A DNA stretch of 64,000 bases from the NCBI GenBank assembly GCA_936432065.2, contig OW386289.2, positions 19,736,277 to 19,800,276 of the forward strand, given 5' to 3'. Within the stretch, counting starts at the first letter, position 1, and the number at the start of each line of letters is the position of its first letter. This DNA is from Rutpela maculata (Eukaryota; Arthropoda; Insecta; Coleoptera; Cerambycidae). Below, in pieces: positions 22,720 through 36,123 of this stretch. Both the position numbers and the translations under genes were made by a program. The notes under the pieces were generated by a model, which saw only the letters and a list, made by a program, of their open reading frames with translations, was not told the origin of the DNA and ran no database searches.

Positions 22720-24009
22720 TTGCTATAGGTTTGTAACCAACTGTTTAGACGACTCCAGGGTATTTTCAATGATTACAATAAAATCTTGCTGTGCACAATT
22801 TATTAAAATGATATGTAAAAGGGTATCATCAATTAAGTACAAACACGACGTAAGAAATGTTATCGTCGATTCGGTGGCTATGTTGATACAATGCACCTCG
22901 TTTCATTTTGAAAATATTATCGTTATTCTCTTAAATCCAAACTTAGACACTGAAACTGAAAGAGCAATAAAAGATATGTCTTCAGTATATTATGAAAAAT
23001 CTGCTCATTTTAAAAAGTTACGTGAAAGTGAATTCTCTTTCAAAGAAGGTGATGATGATGAAGCAGTACATGATGTATATATCACATCACCATTTTTTTA
23101 TATATTTTTTCTCAAATTTACGACAAAATATCATCACGGATTCAACTGAAACCTATTGATGCCATGTTGAAAAAATCCGTTTAAGTCAAGAATTTGCGCT
23201 TAATGCCATTTGCACCATTGTGGTCAGACTTTCATAATACTGGATGATACAGTAATTCTAATGTCGAATGCTGGTTTAAAATTATAAAAAAGAAGTTGTA
23301 GGTGGACAGATAAATCTAAAAGTTGGAAGGTTTGTTGAGCAAATTCATAAACGAATAAAAACTGATCTGTAAATAATTGCCTCGAAATTGGAAAAGTACC
23401 AAGGGAAAAAGGTAAAATCTGCAAAGAAAACATGGTGGATATGGAAATCGATAACCCTCTAGAAGAAGAACAGTGGCAAAGACGTATCGATAAAAAGAAG
23501 GGCTACATGTATGCGAAATCATTGAAAAGATTAAATAATAAAATGTTCACGAATATTTCAGACCCGCTGTAGAAGGTAAAAGAATGACTGTAATTATGAA
23601 GTAATTAAAGAAAACGATGGGCTAAATTGACTTGCACAAATATTTCAGACGCTGAGAATACCGATGAAGAAGATGAAGTAAAGAATAAAATATTTAAAGA
23701 AAATGATAGATTACTTAGTCCTCAAGAAAAATTAATGAATACATTCACTGATGATAAACCTGAAGAGAGGACACTACAAAACAGATTATTTTTCAATAAT
23801 GAATTTTATATGCCGTCAGCAGTGATAGGTAGGTACGTTCACTCTAGGAATATTTGTGTACCCTGAACAACATGTAACTTTAGTTCGGACTGCATATTGT
23901 TGGTGTCAGCGTACAGTAATATAGAATCCATTCCCAGGGGACAACAGAGATGGCTGTCTCATTTCTGCATTGATATGATAGCTTTTCAATTTTAAAACAC
24001 CACCCCTCA
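22720..24009 (+). pseudogene. Transposase-like remnant of the Ulp1-carrying DNA transposon, copy 1 part A
   Basis: Coding pieces in several frames can be followed. 22769-23149 includes LDTETERAIKDMSSVYYEKS and a SPFF segment. A frameshift in a T-run near 23105 leads to QIYDKISSRIQLKPIDAML. Near 23250-23345 it reads NSNVECWFKIIKKEVVGG and LKVGRFVEQIHKRIK, a pattern resembling the end of a transposase catalytic region. Then come a lysine-rich linker (23400-23600) and an acidic 79-codon frame (23627-23866). The copy at 63246-64000 (minus) matches the 3' half closely. The sequence resumes at 33914 after the 9.9-kb insertion and there enters the protease. The superfamily is not assigned. Confidence 0.6.
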
Positions 24010-24020
24010 CCCAGATAGCA

Positions 24021-26042
24021 TTTATTATTCCACGAATGTACATTTTGCATTCCCAATGTTCTAATTGCATTCTGTACTTGCCATGTATGTTCCCTCAACA
24101 TTCCCATATAAATAATATTTTCACATATACAATATGATTATACATACGATATAAATGGAATATACAGAAAAGTTTATGTTCACAGTCGCATATACTGTGT
24201 ACACGTATCAGGGAATGTTCTTCGTATACGTGTTCATGTACATCCTATGGACATTCGTCAATGATTTTATCTGTATAATACAGGTATATTTTTTGTAGAA
24301 ATATTTGCATCGCCCGAGCGCCGCGTCGATAGTAATATCATCAAAAGTTCAGCACTTTTAACTCGAACGCTGGTTCGATTTTTGAACTAATAAAAATAAA
24401 CCTGCATCACAACTGATGAGACAGCAATGCTAGTTTTATAGTACCTATCTACCTACCTACAAAAATAATTATGATGTTTCTCTATCTATATAGATCTGGT
24501 TTAAGTACATTTATAATCATCCCCTGTGTGGTGTATGACGTTTTATAAATTTTAAATCGTTCGTCAATATTGTATATATGAAATATGTTTTAAATTTTGA
24601 ATCCAGACTTTAGATTTATGATCGAATATTAAATAATAATGAATATGAAATATTAAATAACAGCGAATTAAATAATAATGAATAATAATCCATTTTTAAT
24701 TTATGTACTGTGTTCAATTAATTAGTAACTATCTCGGTAACTATCGGCATTTCTTAAGCAGGTAGTTCAGACTTAGAATGGTTATTTAATTACATTTTAT
24801 CTTTTATATTTAGATTTCCGTTTTCCATGTCATTACAATCCCCTTGTAGAATTTTTTAAATGCGCGCCACGTTCCTTAGATTAGTGCGCATGCTCATCGT
24901 ACTCTAGCAGACACGTCATGCTTTTGCTGTCAAATGTTGATTTCATGTAATCTATGGATTTCATTTTGTGTTTTGTTTTTTGTTTTCCCGTGATTTATTA
25001 ATTGGTCCAAGTATACATTAATTGCATTGCAGTAAGTATTTTACAATTATTGTAAACAATATAACTACCACATAGTTTTGCTGTCATTTGCAGATATTTT
25101 ATATTTAGACACTAAAGTTTAATGTTTAATGTGTATTCCTTTGTACATATTATACTAAGCATACCACCTATATTAGTTATAATAATTACGGCGTTTGTAG
25201 GTATCGATTTTTTGGAAAAAAAACTGAGGTGGTCTTTGTAATGGTCTCGGTCCACGAAAAGGAAGCTTGGTGGTCACCACCCTGCCAAAAATTCCACATA
25301 GAAACTTATACAAAAAAGTGATGCGGTTTTATCGTTCCTATAAGTTATATTAGTATTATACAGACAGGATTTTATCTGTTTTATTAAGTTTTAAATCGGT
25401 TATGAAACAGTAATTCCAAATGAGCTATTTGGAATTATCATGTTGCCCTTTCATGAGTACTTATATGAAATATACATCAACAAAACTACAGTTTAGTGTC
25501 TGCAAATGCACCCTTATATCTGTAAACATATGGAATTACAGATACAACTTTAAAGAGATTCTAAACTTTTCTATAAGTAATATCATAAGAGTTCCAGTCC
25601 GTCCTTTCTCCAGTATCTATCGTATGTAACACACCATTTATCAACATGTTTTTATTGTAAATTTCAACATTGTCTTTTTATTAGTATTAATGTGGATATA
25701 AATGTCAACAAATGTACAGTTTCAATTGTATATTTTACAGATGTATTTTTATTGTAAACTTCCATTTCGCTTCTTTATTAGTATTAATTTGGATATGCAT
25801 GCCGACAAATGTACAGTTTAAATTGCATATTTCAAATAGAAATACTAATATTGTGGTAAACACAAAATACTGCAAAGTCCTTAGTTCCTCGTGTTCTTGT
25901 TCTAGCCTAGAAGCAATGAATGAGTTAGTAGTGACAGAGACTGCTTTATACTTTTAATTTAACAAACACACGTCAGTTCCTTAGGTCACATTAGATTAGA
26001 TATGAATTAGCGACACGTATACAGCTCCCTCTACTGGAGCCT
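24021..26042. other. Left interior of element B, no gene seen
   Basis: AT-rich DNA. Its first about 250 bp contain repeated ATTCC, ACATTC and GTACATTC words in both orientations. The frames at 25420-25629 and 25712-25957 share a diverged internal duplication (ATGTACAGTTT... blocks) and have no protein motif. Confidence 0.5.
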
Positions 26043-29000
26043 AGAGTTAAAGTTGCTGCTGAAATTTCTATCAGTTTCTACCAGAATGGAGCAGCAAACA
26101 TTACTTATACCACATCAATGAGAATTTATGAGAACAGTATCTAAGGTAAAACGTGCGGCTTTCCGTGGTTAAATGGCAAGTGTTTCTATAAGAAACGAGC
26201 TGCATTAGGTTAGGACAGTTTTGACTTGCAATTGAAGATTACTAATTATAATGTTTGAATAGGGATTTATGAGATCAGTTTCTATGAGTATTAATGTTTT
26301 TTTTCAGTAATATATTAAATGTGTTTTCATTTGTTTGAATGGGTAAAAAGAAAGGTCAGTTTTCAACTGCAATTACAAATACAAGTTTAATCACTTTGAA
26401 TGGGGTTATATGCGATTAATTTCTAAAAGTATTTATGCTGTTTTCCGAATATAATTGTGATGAGGTTTAATCAGTAACAAATTGTTCACTACTTGTTATG
26501 ATATGGTCGGAAATTCCAAGTACACATTTAGTATTCCTTCAAAAGGATTGATGAGAGCAGTTTCTACGAGTATCTATTTGTTGTTCCTCTAGTAAATTAT
26601 ATAAGTCTTTACATTTACTTATACTATCTCAATGAGAATTTATGAGAACAGTATCTAATGTAAAACGTACGGCTTTCCGTGGTTAAATGGCAAGTGTTTC
26701 TATAAGAAACGAGCTGCATTAGGTTAGAACAGTTTTGATTTGCAATTGAAGATTACAAATTATAATGTTTGAATAGGGATTTATGAGATCAGTTTCTATG
26801 AGTATTAATGTTTTTTTTCAGTAATATATTAAATGTGTTTTCATTTGTTTGAATGGGTAAAAAGAAAGGTCAGTTTTCAACTGCAATTACAAATACAAGT
26901 TTAATCACTTTGAATGGGGTTATATGCGATTAATTTCTAAAAGTATTTATGCTGTTTTCCGAATATAATTGTGATGAGGTTTAATCAGTAACAAATTGTT
27001 CACTACTTGTTATGATATGGTCGGAAATTCCAAGTACACATTTAGTATTCCTTCAAAAGGATTGATGAGAGCAGTTTCTACGAGTATCTATTTGTTGTTC
27101 CTCTAGTAAATTATATAAGTCTTTACATTTACTTATACTATCTCAATGAGAATTTATGAGAACAGTATCTAATGTAAAACGTACGGCTTTCCGTGGTTAA
27201 ATGGCAAGTGTTTCTATAAGAAACGAGCTGCATTAGGTTAGAACAGTTTTGATTTGCAATTGAAGATTACAAATTATAATGTTTGAATAGGGATTTATGA
27301 GATCAGTTTCTATGAGTATTAATGTTTTTTTTCAGTAATATATTAAATGTGTTTTCATATGTTTGAATAGGTAAAAAGAAAGGTCAGTTTTCAACTGAAA
27401 TTACAAATACAAATTTAATCAGTTCGAATGGGGTTATATGCGATCAATTTCTAACAGTATTTATGCTGTCTTCCGAGTATAATTGTGATGGTTTGATCAG
27501 TAACAAATTGTTCACTACATGTTACGATATGGTCGGAAATTCCAGGTACATATTTAGTATTACTTCGAAAGGATTGATGATAGCAGTTTCTACGAGTATG
27601 TATTTGTTGTGCCAATAGTAAATTATATAAGTCTTTATGAGTATGCATTCGGATCTAATTTAAATATGAAAATTATATCAGAATAAAGCAACCAAATATT
27701 TTAAACAGTATCTATTTGTAAATCCAGACATTTACTTATACTATCTCAATGAGAATTTATGAGGACAGTATCTAATGTAAAACGTGTGGCTTTCTGTGGT
27801 TAAATGGCAAGAATTTCTATAAGAAACAAGCTGCATTAGGTTAGAACAGTTTTGATTTGCAATTGAAGATTACAAATTATAATGTTTGAATAGGGATTTA
27901 TGAGATCAGTTTCTATGAGTATTAATGTTTTTTTTCAGTAATATATTAAATGTGTTTTCATTTGTTTGAATGGGTAAAAAGGAAGGTCAGTTTTCAACTG
28001 CAGTTACAAATACAATTTTAATCACTTCGAATGGGGTTATATGCGATCAGTTTCTAACAGTATTTATGCTGTTTTTCGAATATAATTGCGATGAGGTTTG
28101 ATCAGTAACAAATTGTTCACCACATGTTACGATATGGTTGGAAATTCCAGGTACATATTTAGTATTCCTTCGAAAGGATTGATGATAGCAGTTTCTATGA
28201 GTATGTATTTGTTGTTCCAATAGAAAATTTGTCTTTATCAGTATGCATTCGGATCTACTTTAAATACAAAAATTATATCAGAATGACACAACCAAATATT
28301 TTAAACAGTATCCACTTGTAAATCCAAACATTTAAAGATATATTTTAATGAGAACCAATCAGAACAGTATCTAATGTAACGCATACGGCTTTCCGTGGCT
28401 AAATTTTAAAAGTATTTTTAATAAATAGCTTTAACGGATTTGAACAGTTTTAATTTGCAATTCCAGATGAATAATTTTAATTGAGATCAGTGTCTTTGTG
28501 TAATGTTTTTTTTCCAATAAAAACACATTTTATTGAAAAAAAAAACGTTACACTGACCTCATAGATCCCTAATAATTAAAACTATTCATCTGGAAATGCA
28601 AATGAAAACTGTTCGAATCCGTTAAAGCTTATTTATTGCAAATAATTTTAAAATTTAACCACGGAAAACCGCACACGTTACATTAGATACTGTTCTGATG
28701 GATTCTCATTACAATATTATCTTTGAATGTTTGGATTTACAGATGGACACTGTTTAAAATATTTGGGGTTTCATTCTGATATGATTTTTGTATTTAAATT
28801 AGATCCGAATGCATAGGTACTGATAAAGACTTATATAATTTACTGTAGGAACAACAAATAAATACTCGTAGAAACTGCTCTCATCAATCCTCTTTAAGGA
28901 ATACTAAATATGTACCTGGAATTTCCGACCATATCGTAACATGTAGTGAACAATTTGTTACGGATTAAACCTCATCACAATTATATTCGGAAAACAGCAT

Positions 29001-30640
29001 AAATACTGTTAGAAATTGATCGCATATAACCCCATTCGAAGTGATTAAACTTGTATTTGTAATTGCAGTTGAAAATTGACCTTCCTTTTTACCCATTCAA
29101 ACAAATGCAAACACATTTAATATATTACTGAAAAAAAACATTAATACTCATAGAAACTGATCTCATAAATCCCTATTTAAACATTATAATTTGTAATCTG
29201 CAATTGCAAATCAAAACTGTTCTAACCTAATGCATCTCGTTTCTTATAGAAACACTTGCCCTTTAACCACGAAAAGCCGCACGTTTTACATTAGATACCG
29301 TTCTCATAAATTCTCATTGAGATAGTATAAGTAAATGTCTGGATTTACAAATAGATACTGTTTAAAATATTTGGTTGCTTTATTCTGATATAATTTCCAT
29401 AATAAAATTAGATCCGAATCTTTACTGATAAAGACTTATATAATTTACTAGAGGAACAACAAATAGATACTCGTAGAAACTGCTCTCATCAATCCTCTTG
29501 AAGGAATACCAAATGTGTACTTGGAATTTCCGACCATATCATAACATGTAGTGAACAATTTGTTACTGATTAAACCTCATCGCAATTATATCCGGAAAAC
29601 AGCATAAATACTTTTAGAAATTCATCGCATATAAGTATTCGAATATTCGAAGTGATTAAACTTGTATTTGTAATTGCAGTTGAAAACTCTTTTTACCCAT
29701 TCAAACAAATGAAAACACATTTAATATATTACTGAAAAAAAAAACATTAATACTCATAGAAACTGATCTCATAAATCCCTATTCAAACATTATAATTTTG
29801 AATCTTCAATTGCAAATCAAAACTGTTCTAACCTAATGCAGCTCGTTTCTTATAGAAACTCTTGCCGTTTAACCACGGAAAGGCGCACGTTTTACATTAG
29901 ATACTGTTCTCATAAATTCTCATTGAGATAGTATAAGTAAATGTATGGATTTACAAATAGATACTGTTTAAAATATTTGGTTGCTTTATTCTGATATAAT
30001 TTTCATATTTAAATTAGATCCGAATCTCTACTGATAAAGACTTATATAATTTACTATAGGAACAACAAATAGATACTCGTAGAAACTGCTCTCATCAATC
30101 CTCTTGAAGGAATACTAAATGTGTACTTGGAGTTTCCGACCATATCATAACAAGTAGTTAACAATTTGTTACTGATTAAACCTCATCATAACTATATTCG
30201 GAAAACAGCATAAATACTTTTAGAAATCGATCGCATATAACCCCTTCGAAGCGATTAAACTTGTATTTGTAATTGCAGTTGAAAACTGACCTTTCTTTTT
30301 ACCCATTCAAACAAATGAAAACACATTTAATATATTACTGAAAAAAAACATTAATACTCATAGAAACTGATCTCATAAATCCCTATTCAAACATTATAAT
30401 TTGTAATCTTCAATTGCAAATCAAAACTGTTCTAACCTAATGCAGCTCGTTTCTTAAAGAAACACTTGTCTTTTAATCACGGAAAGCCGCACGAATTACA
30501 TTAGATACTGTGCTCATAAATTCTCATTGATGTGGTATAAGTAAATGTTTGGATTTACAAATGGATATGGCTTGACTCATTTTGCTGGTCAATTCGGATA
30601 TAAACTGATAACAATTTCAACAGCAACTTTACCTAACTCT
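26043..30640. mobile_element. 4.6-kb palindrome made of 500-600-bp tandem repeats
   Basis: The left half (26043 to about 28530) holds five units marked by ATGAGAATTTATGAGAACAG near 26121, 26631, 27143, 27749 and 28350. The right half (28530-30640) holds the same units inverted, near 28684, 29290, 29897 and 30500. Spacing is 504-607 bp. The longer units contain an extra about 90 bp. Each unit contains weaker sub-repeats of the form TATGAGATCAGTTTCTATGA. The outer ends AGAGTTAAAGTTGCTG and its inverse (about 26044 and 30640) look like the termini of a foldback-type element. The units at about 26110-26625 and 26631-27135 are nearly identical, so amplification was recent. Confidence 0.85.
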
Positions 30641-31321
30641 TACAGAAACTTATTGACCATATAGGTTCTCATAGATACTTATTAATTTTTGATAATTTTC
30701 AATACGGATTGATGAGATTTTTTTGACAGGGCATTCAAACGGAAACAATTTGACTGATCATTGAAAAACAGGAGAAACCCCCCCCCCCCCCCAGAAACGT
30801 GGACACTTTACGGGGTGTTTAAATCTTATTTTCAAGAAGGTAGGTTCGATCTATTTCAATATTAAGAAGCTTTTGTTTATTTAAATCACAATCATTGGAT
30901 TTGATTACAACGTACGAGTTGTGATAGGTATTTATTTGTAGTAATTTGCTTTATACCTATTTCAGAGGATTATAGAAGAGCTGCAATTGATTGAAAAGGG
31001 CAGAGATCATATCTGATGTAAGAGTGAACAAAAACAAATCAAAGGACTATGTACAAAAAACACGTTATTCCTCCTGTCAGATGAACATAATGATATCGAA
31101 GAACATATTGGAAGCCGTCGACTTCCCAGAAATTTTGTCCATACTAGAAGTTGAAAGAAGATATGTTCTTTTAATAACTCTGGTAGACATTTAAAATCAA
31201 GTACTTACCTAAAATTTCGAATGTTCACTTGAACGAATTTCATAGGTATGAAAAAGAAAAAATAATAAAAGCCACACTTCGATTTAGGTGTAAAAACTTA
31301 AGTATTGTGGATATTTATTGT
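30641..31321. other. Interior of element B between palindrome and arm
   Basis: It has a poly(C) run at 30778-30792. 31200-31310 is a diverged copy of the arm's inner end (compare 31322-31400), forming a small inverted repeat at the arm boundary. The frame at 30991-31194 has no recognisable domain. Confidence 0.5.
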
Positions 31322-33913
31322 CAGCAAATGTGGCAATGAAGTGTTTATGCCTAAATCGATGTGTGGTTTTTATTAACTTTTCTTTTTCATCTAAAATTCA
31401 TTCAAGTGAACGTTCGAAACTTCAGGTACATTTAAAATCACAAGCATTAAATATTTCCGAATTCCAAACAAATATCTATGTTTTGTAGGTAAAGGACACC
31501 GCATAAAACAAATGAAAAAAAGGGCACGGTCAAATGGGCTGAAAATGCAGAATGTCTGAAAATGGCCAGTTTGAAAGGTCAAAGATCAGGAAGATCGGTA
31601 CCCACTAATGTCATAGTTGAGAGTATTATGTGACGAGTTGTTTAATGTTGTTATTCATATTCATAAGATCGGAAATGCCGCAGGTTTCATGAATGAGGTG
31701 GTGATTTTTTTTAAGTTCCTATGCTTACTTTAAAGTGAGGGTGTGCATGTGTGTGTATGTGTGTAGCGGGGGGGGGGGGGGGTTAGCGTGCGTGAGAGAG
31801 TGAAAGTGTGTTCCTATCAAAGAGTTGTAATGCATGAGCAGTGGACAGCGCGCAAACGGTGTGAGCATTCTCATCCTTCTCACACAGTTCGTTCTCTCTT
31901 TGTCGCACAGTACATGAGGGGCTGTGTTGCTTTGTAAAACAGAGTGGAGAGCAAAGGAGAGGGTACGAGGTGTGCGACAAGGACAAGGATGCTCGCGCCG
32001 TCCAGCAAATCAACGGCTTATTTCCTGTAGTCAGAACTCTTTGGTTCATATGTGCAAATACATTAGAATAACAACATTAAACAAATCCTCATCATAATAT
32101 GCTACTCTCAACTATGACAGCGGGTACCGATATTCCTGATCTTTGACCTTTCATATCTCAAAAACTGGCGATTTTCAGATATTGTGCCCATGAAAACTTT
32201 TGATCAGGATATTATGAAGTAGCACATACTACATTTTCAGCCCATTTGACTTTACCTTCTTTTCCATTTATTTTGTGCCTGCCGTGTCCTTTATGATAAT
32301 ATCAATTTGTTTAATTTATGTTTGATCAGTTTTGTTTTTTCTGTAAAATCTTTGTAAGATGTTTTTATATTTTTCAACTTTATCATGGCCAGTTTTTAAA
32401 GAGAAGTAAGTACCTATTCAAGTATAATACAATGTATTTTCTTTTGTAGTTGGACTAGCACGTATATCTCCTCCGCTGGACAGGAAGGAAATACCTTCTC
32501 CTAAAAATTGGAAAAGCCAAAAGAAAGTATTCAGCCAGTAGGATCAGTCACAGATGATGTGTTGAGAATGAAAAGTGGACTTTCGCAATTACAAGTATCA
32601 CCATCGGCAACACCTGGACACTGGTTTTGAAAATGTAAGCCCTCCAATTTTTACTATTTTTTATTTATTGACAAAAAAATTCGTTATAGTAAAATATGAC
32701 AGTTCATAAGTTGCAAAGAAAATTTTTTTGTTAAAAAAAATCTCAATTGAAATTTTTGTCACAATTGTTTTTTATTATTGCAATTCATTTTTGTAACAAA
32801 AAATAAAAATATATTTAAAGTAACAACTGTTTTATTTATACCTCTTCCTAAATAAAATCATGTTTTGTTCTTGGCAATTTAAAACACGATTTGAAATAGA
32901 TAAAACTTTAAGGCAATGTAATATGATCATTAAATTTTTTCATAAATAACACGTTAAATATGATTTTTAAGCTGATGGTGATAAATGTTTGATCCATTTT
33001 AAAATGGTTTTTAGCAGATTATATTAACGTAAGACTATTTTTTTTTACATATATTCTTGGACCTTTGTAAAGTATTGTTATAGCAAATACAGTTTTATTT
33101 AAGTTTATTTAGCATTTGTATGCTCCATTCAATAAAATTTGATGAATAAAACATTTGACTTTAGGTAAAAACAAATTTTCTGTGCATATATTCCACATTT
33201 ACTTACGTAATATTCTTCACAAGGAATGTGAAATGTGGAAAATTAGAATAAGTACCTAATAATTGACTGTAACAATTAAACTTTAAAATTAGATATTGGA
33301 TTTATTATATGCAAGTACTTCACTCATATCGTGTATTCTCTTGAGTTTAATTATTATAATAATTTATTATTTGCTGTAATCATAGATGAGTCGCTGCGTC
33401 ATACTGAACATATTCAGAATGAAGCAGCGACTCATCAATGATTACAATAAGTAATAAATTATTATAATAATTAAACTCTGAAGAAAATACTTGGCATGAG
33501 TGAAGTACTTATAGCTGCCACTGATACATAATGTTCATTCCTACAGTATACATGCATCATAGATTTATGATCCATGTGTAACATACCAGGCACCTACGGT
33601 TTAATTCCTACGAAGGTAGTACTCATATACCGTGAACATGCAGTGTACATTGTGAATGTAGGATGGACCTTCCTCCTTTATACCTCATGTATCTATCAGT
33701 ATATCAATATACGTTTCTGGTTCATATCAAGTTCCGTTTTGGTCTATGGGTACGTTGTAGGAATCTTATTCGTATATCGAGAGGCGGTCATCTGTACGTC
33801 TCTCTGACATTCAGATTTTCTACATGGAATACAAAATGAATATTCATTCTTAGTTCCATGGGTACATAAAGTACATTCCGAGCACATGCTCTGAATGTAA
33901 AAATGCTATCTGG
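31322..33913 (+). repeat. Right arm of element B, inverted partner of 10346-13025
   Basis: Matches the other arm over its full length, including the hairpin (about 33315-33512), the G-run (31768-31782), the exon-like block (32450-32640, broken here) and the 77-codon frame (33574-33807). It ends at the right terminus CTGGG. Confidence 0.88.
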
Positions 33914-34665
33914 GCAGTATATTACATTGATACTATATCTGTTCAAATATTATTTAGTGAATAGTGAATTTACGAACGTTTACTCCTTATGTTAAATCAC
34001 TAGTAAATATAAGATATGTATTAATGCCTTATAATATTAATGGGGTCCATTGGATATTGATAATTCTGGATACTGAAAATTGTAGCGTTTACTTTTTAAA
34101 CCCTGGCAACAGCGATTTACCAGAAGAAGATAATTTCAAAAAGATTAAACGTTATTTTAGTACTAGAGATCGTTTGAATCCTACCCAGAAATTTAACATC
34201 CGAAAGTGGAATTTTTTTTTAATTGCTCAATATCCTAAACAAAGGCTCGACGATAATGAAAATTGTGGAGTTGTACTGTACTACATACTGGATTTAACAA
34301 AAATTAAGAATATGACAGATTTCATGACCTCGTCAATGGATGATGATTTCACACTTCAACATTTGCCACTGCTATTGGAAAGTATGTTTGATAAATGCAA
34401 TGTGGCAGACACACACAAGACCATTATGTAGTATGCAGTGTTTTTTATGCTAGAGATGGTTGCATTTTACACCACGTTCCAAAATTAATTCAAAGGGAGC
34501 AATTTTATTTACAGACGTTCAACATACCGAATATGTATTCTTGTTTCACCTTTTAGAGTATCGATAATGATTTTTTATTTATTTTATTAGCAGAGAAAAC
34601 AAGAGTTACATAATGTTAAGCGAGTTTGAATTCGAATTTCTAGTCATTGACTATAAAAATTGTAT
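33914..34665 (+). pseudogene. Ulp1-like (C48) cysteine protease with PHD-like tail, copy 1 part B
   Basis: The open frame 33964-34431 covers most of a Ulp1/SENP-type protease fold: NGVHWILIILD gives the catalytic His, NPGNSD the acidic/Asn position, and YPKQRLDDNENCGVV the Gln and catalytic Cys. Such proteases cleave SUMO-like conjugates in cells and are common passengers of eukaryotic DNA transposons. After the stop at 34431, a shifted frame continues into decayed sequence matching the zinc-finger region of copy 2, up to about 34665. Context: the 3' half of the transposon begun at 22720. Copy 2 has lost the Gln loop that this copy keeps. Confidence 0.75.
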
Positions 34666-36028
34666 GTAAATATTGCAAAAAAAATTTAACACTTACTTGC
34701 AAGTTACCTTACTTTCGTCAAATTAGAAATAAATTGACTCTTTATATTAGAGAAGACGCAGACGATAGGACAGAACTATAGCAAGATAATCTTTTTTAGT
34801 AGGTCCAGTCTTTGGAGCCATCTATCGGAGAAACTGTCCATAATTTAAAGTTTTGCCAAAGGAACTTATTCTTCAGAATCAGTTGAACTACAACATATCA
34901 AAAATTCATTAAATTTGGCAGGTTACCAATTTACCTATAAACGTGCGGTGTCCTTTTTCAAAAAATTTAGGTATCTTTTATAATTATCAGACTTTATTGT
35001 CAGGCCGCTTATAAATTGAATTTTACGATTTGTATGTATATTTATTAATGCAAAAATTTATTTGTCAATAATAATGGGTTTCTCTTAGTTTAGTTTTTTA
35101 TTTAATTTTTTTGGTGGCCAGTGGAATGTTAGTTTCATCACTAAGACCTGTTGATGGAGTTTATCTATTATGATTATTTATTTACTAAAACAAAAATTGT
35201 AGTACTTTTAAATTTTGGTTTAAACGGAAATTTAATGCCTTTTGATGCATCTAAACTTTAGCTAATTATCAAGTCTAATTTGAATTGTGTTTCTCTAAAA
35301 CTTGATCTAGCGTATATGGGGATGGATACTCAAAGGTAAATTCTTCGATACAGTGAATTCTTCTGTATGTATCTACCAAACTGTATTCTTCTCTCAAACC
35401 GTAATACATTTTTATAATTACTTCCACGTCCAGTGGAAGTATAGTAACGACACAAAAATTTTTATTGTCCAAATAGGCTTAAGAGGCTTCTCTACCTACT
35501 CCGAAACGACTTTTGCAATAACTTACTTTAAAATCGTCTGATTTTAATGCGGTTTGCATCAGTTTACTTAGAAAAAAATGTAGTTTGGTGAAATCCTAAA
35601 ATCATATTTTTGGTTACGAATAAATTATATTGTATAGAAAGGGAAATGAAAAAATGGAGGACATTTCACCAAACAATGAACTATTTTAGTAATTTTGATA
35701 AGTTTTTTGTTTTAAATAATGTAACAATAAGGTATTACTTTGAAAAGAACAATATGCATTTTAAATTATCCGTATCATGTCGCCCTCTGGCCAAACTATT
35801 CAGTACAAATACATGTACAACGCGGTGCATCGTGTCAGGAGCGCCGGGCCGTGTGCAAAAATAAGGGTTGAGGAATTTTTATTGTTCCGAATACTTTTAT
35901 ACCTGCTTGTCTTTACACAATATTTTATTCAGATATGTTCTATCAGTCGTTAGTGTCGCAAGTATTGTTTTCAGTTGTTGTGTTATTTATTGTGTATTCG
36001 TTGTACCTATAGTGTAGAGATTTTTATA
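34666..36028. other. Intergenic stretch upstream of the Mutator-like/YqaJ gene
   Basis: AT-rich. A minus-strand frame at 35275-35472 (65 codons, reading EFTFEYPSPYTLDQVLEKHN) has protein-like composition but no known domain and could be an exon of an unknown gene (confidence about 0.25). An arthropod initiator-like TCAGTCG lies at 35943-35949, 80-90 bp before the start codon at 36029, a possible but unproven transcription start. Confidence 0.35.
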
Positions 36029-36123
36029 ATGGGAAGATTAATAACTACTAACAGCGGACAGCAAAGGAAACATATTTATTTAAGTCAACGTCGTCGTAGT
36101 CGCAGACGAGCTCAAAAGAGACG
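36029..36123 (+). CDS. Exon 1 of the Mutator-like/YqaJ gene
   Basis: ATG 36029 opens a short, very basic exon (SQRRRSRRRAQKR) ending at donor CG|GTGAGT. The basic run could be a nuclear localisation or DNA-contact segment. It joins in phase with exon 2 (TTTTTACAG|T). Intron 1 (36124-37539) contains a stretch starting TACAGGGTGTCTC (36168) that resembles a mariner-type MITE end. Confidence 0.6.

Larger units (their letters stand above)
24010..33913. mobile_element. 9.9-kb CCCAG...CTGGG element B, inserted in the Ulp1 transposon
   Basis: The left end is CCCAGATAGCA at 24010 and the right end TGCTATCTGGG at 33913. The 2-bp duplication CA is at 24008-24009 and 33914-33915. The second copy of the host transposon (around 63310-63320, minus) reads straight through this point with a single CA, which proves insertion. 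The subterminal regions are rich in ACATTC/GAATGT-type words. Inside lie AT-rich non-coding DNA (24021-26042), a 4.6-kb palindromic tandem array (26043-30640) and the arm 31322-33913. No transposase is recognised. Confidence 0.85.

Noticed and set aside
10346..33913. One giant 23.6-kb element with 2.6-kb terminal inverted repeats (Maverick-like)
   Set aside because: The empty site in the second Ulp1 transposon joins 24009 to 33914 with a CA duplication, so the right arm belongs to the element starting at 24010. No Maverick/Polinton genes (polymerase B, integrase, ATPase, capsid) are present.
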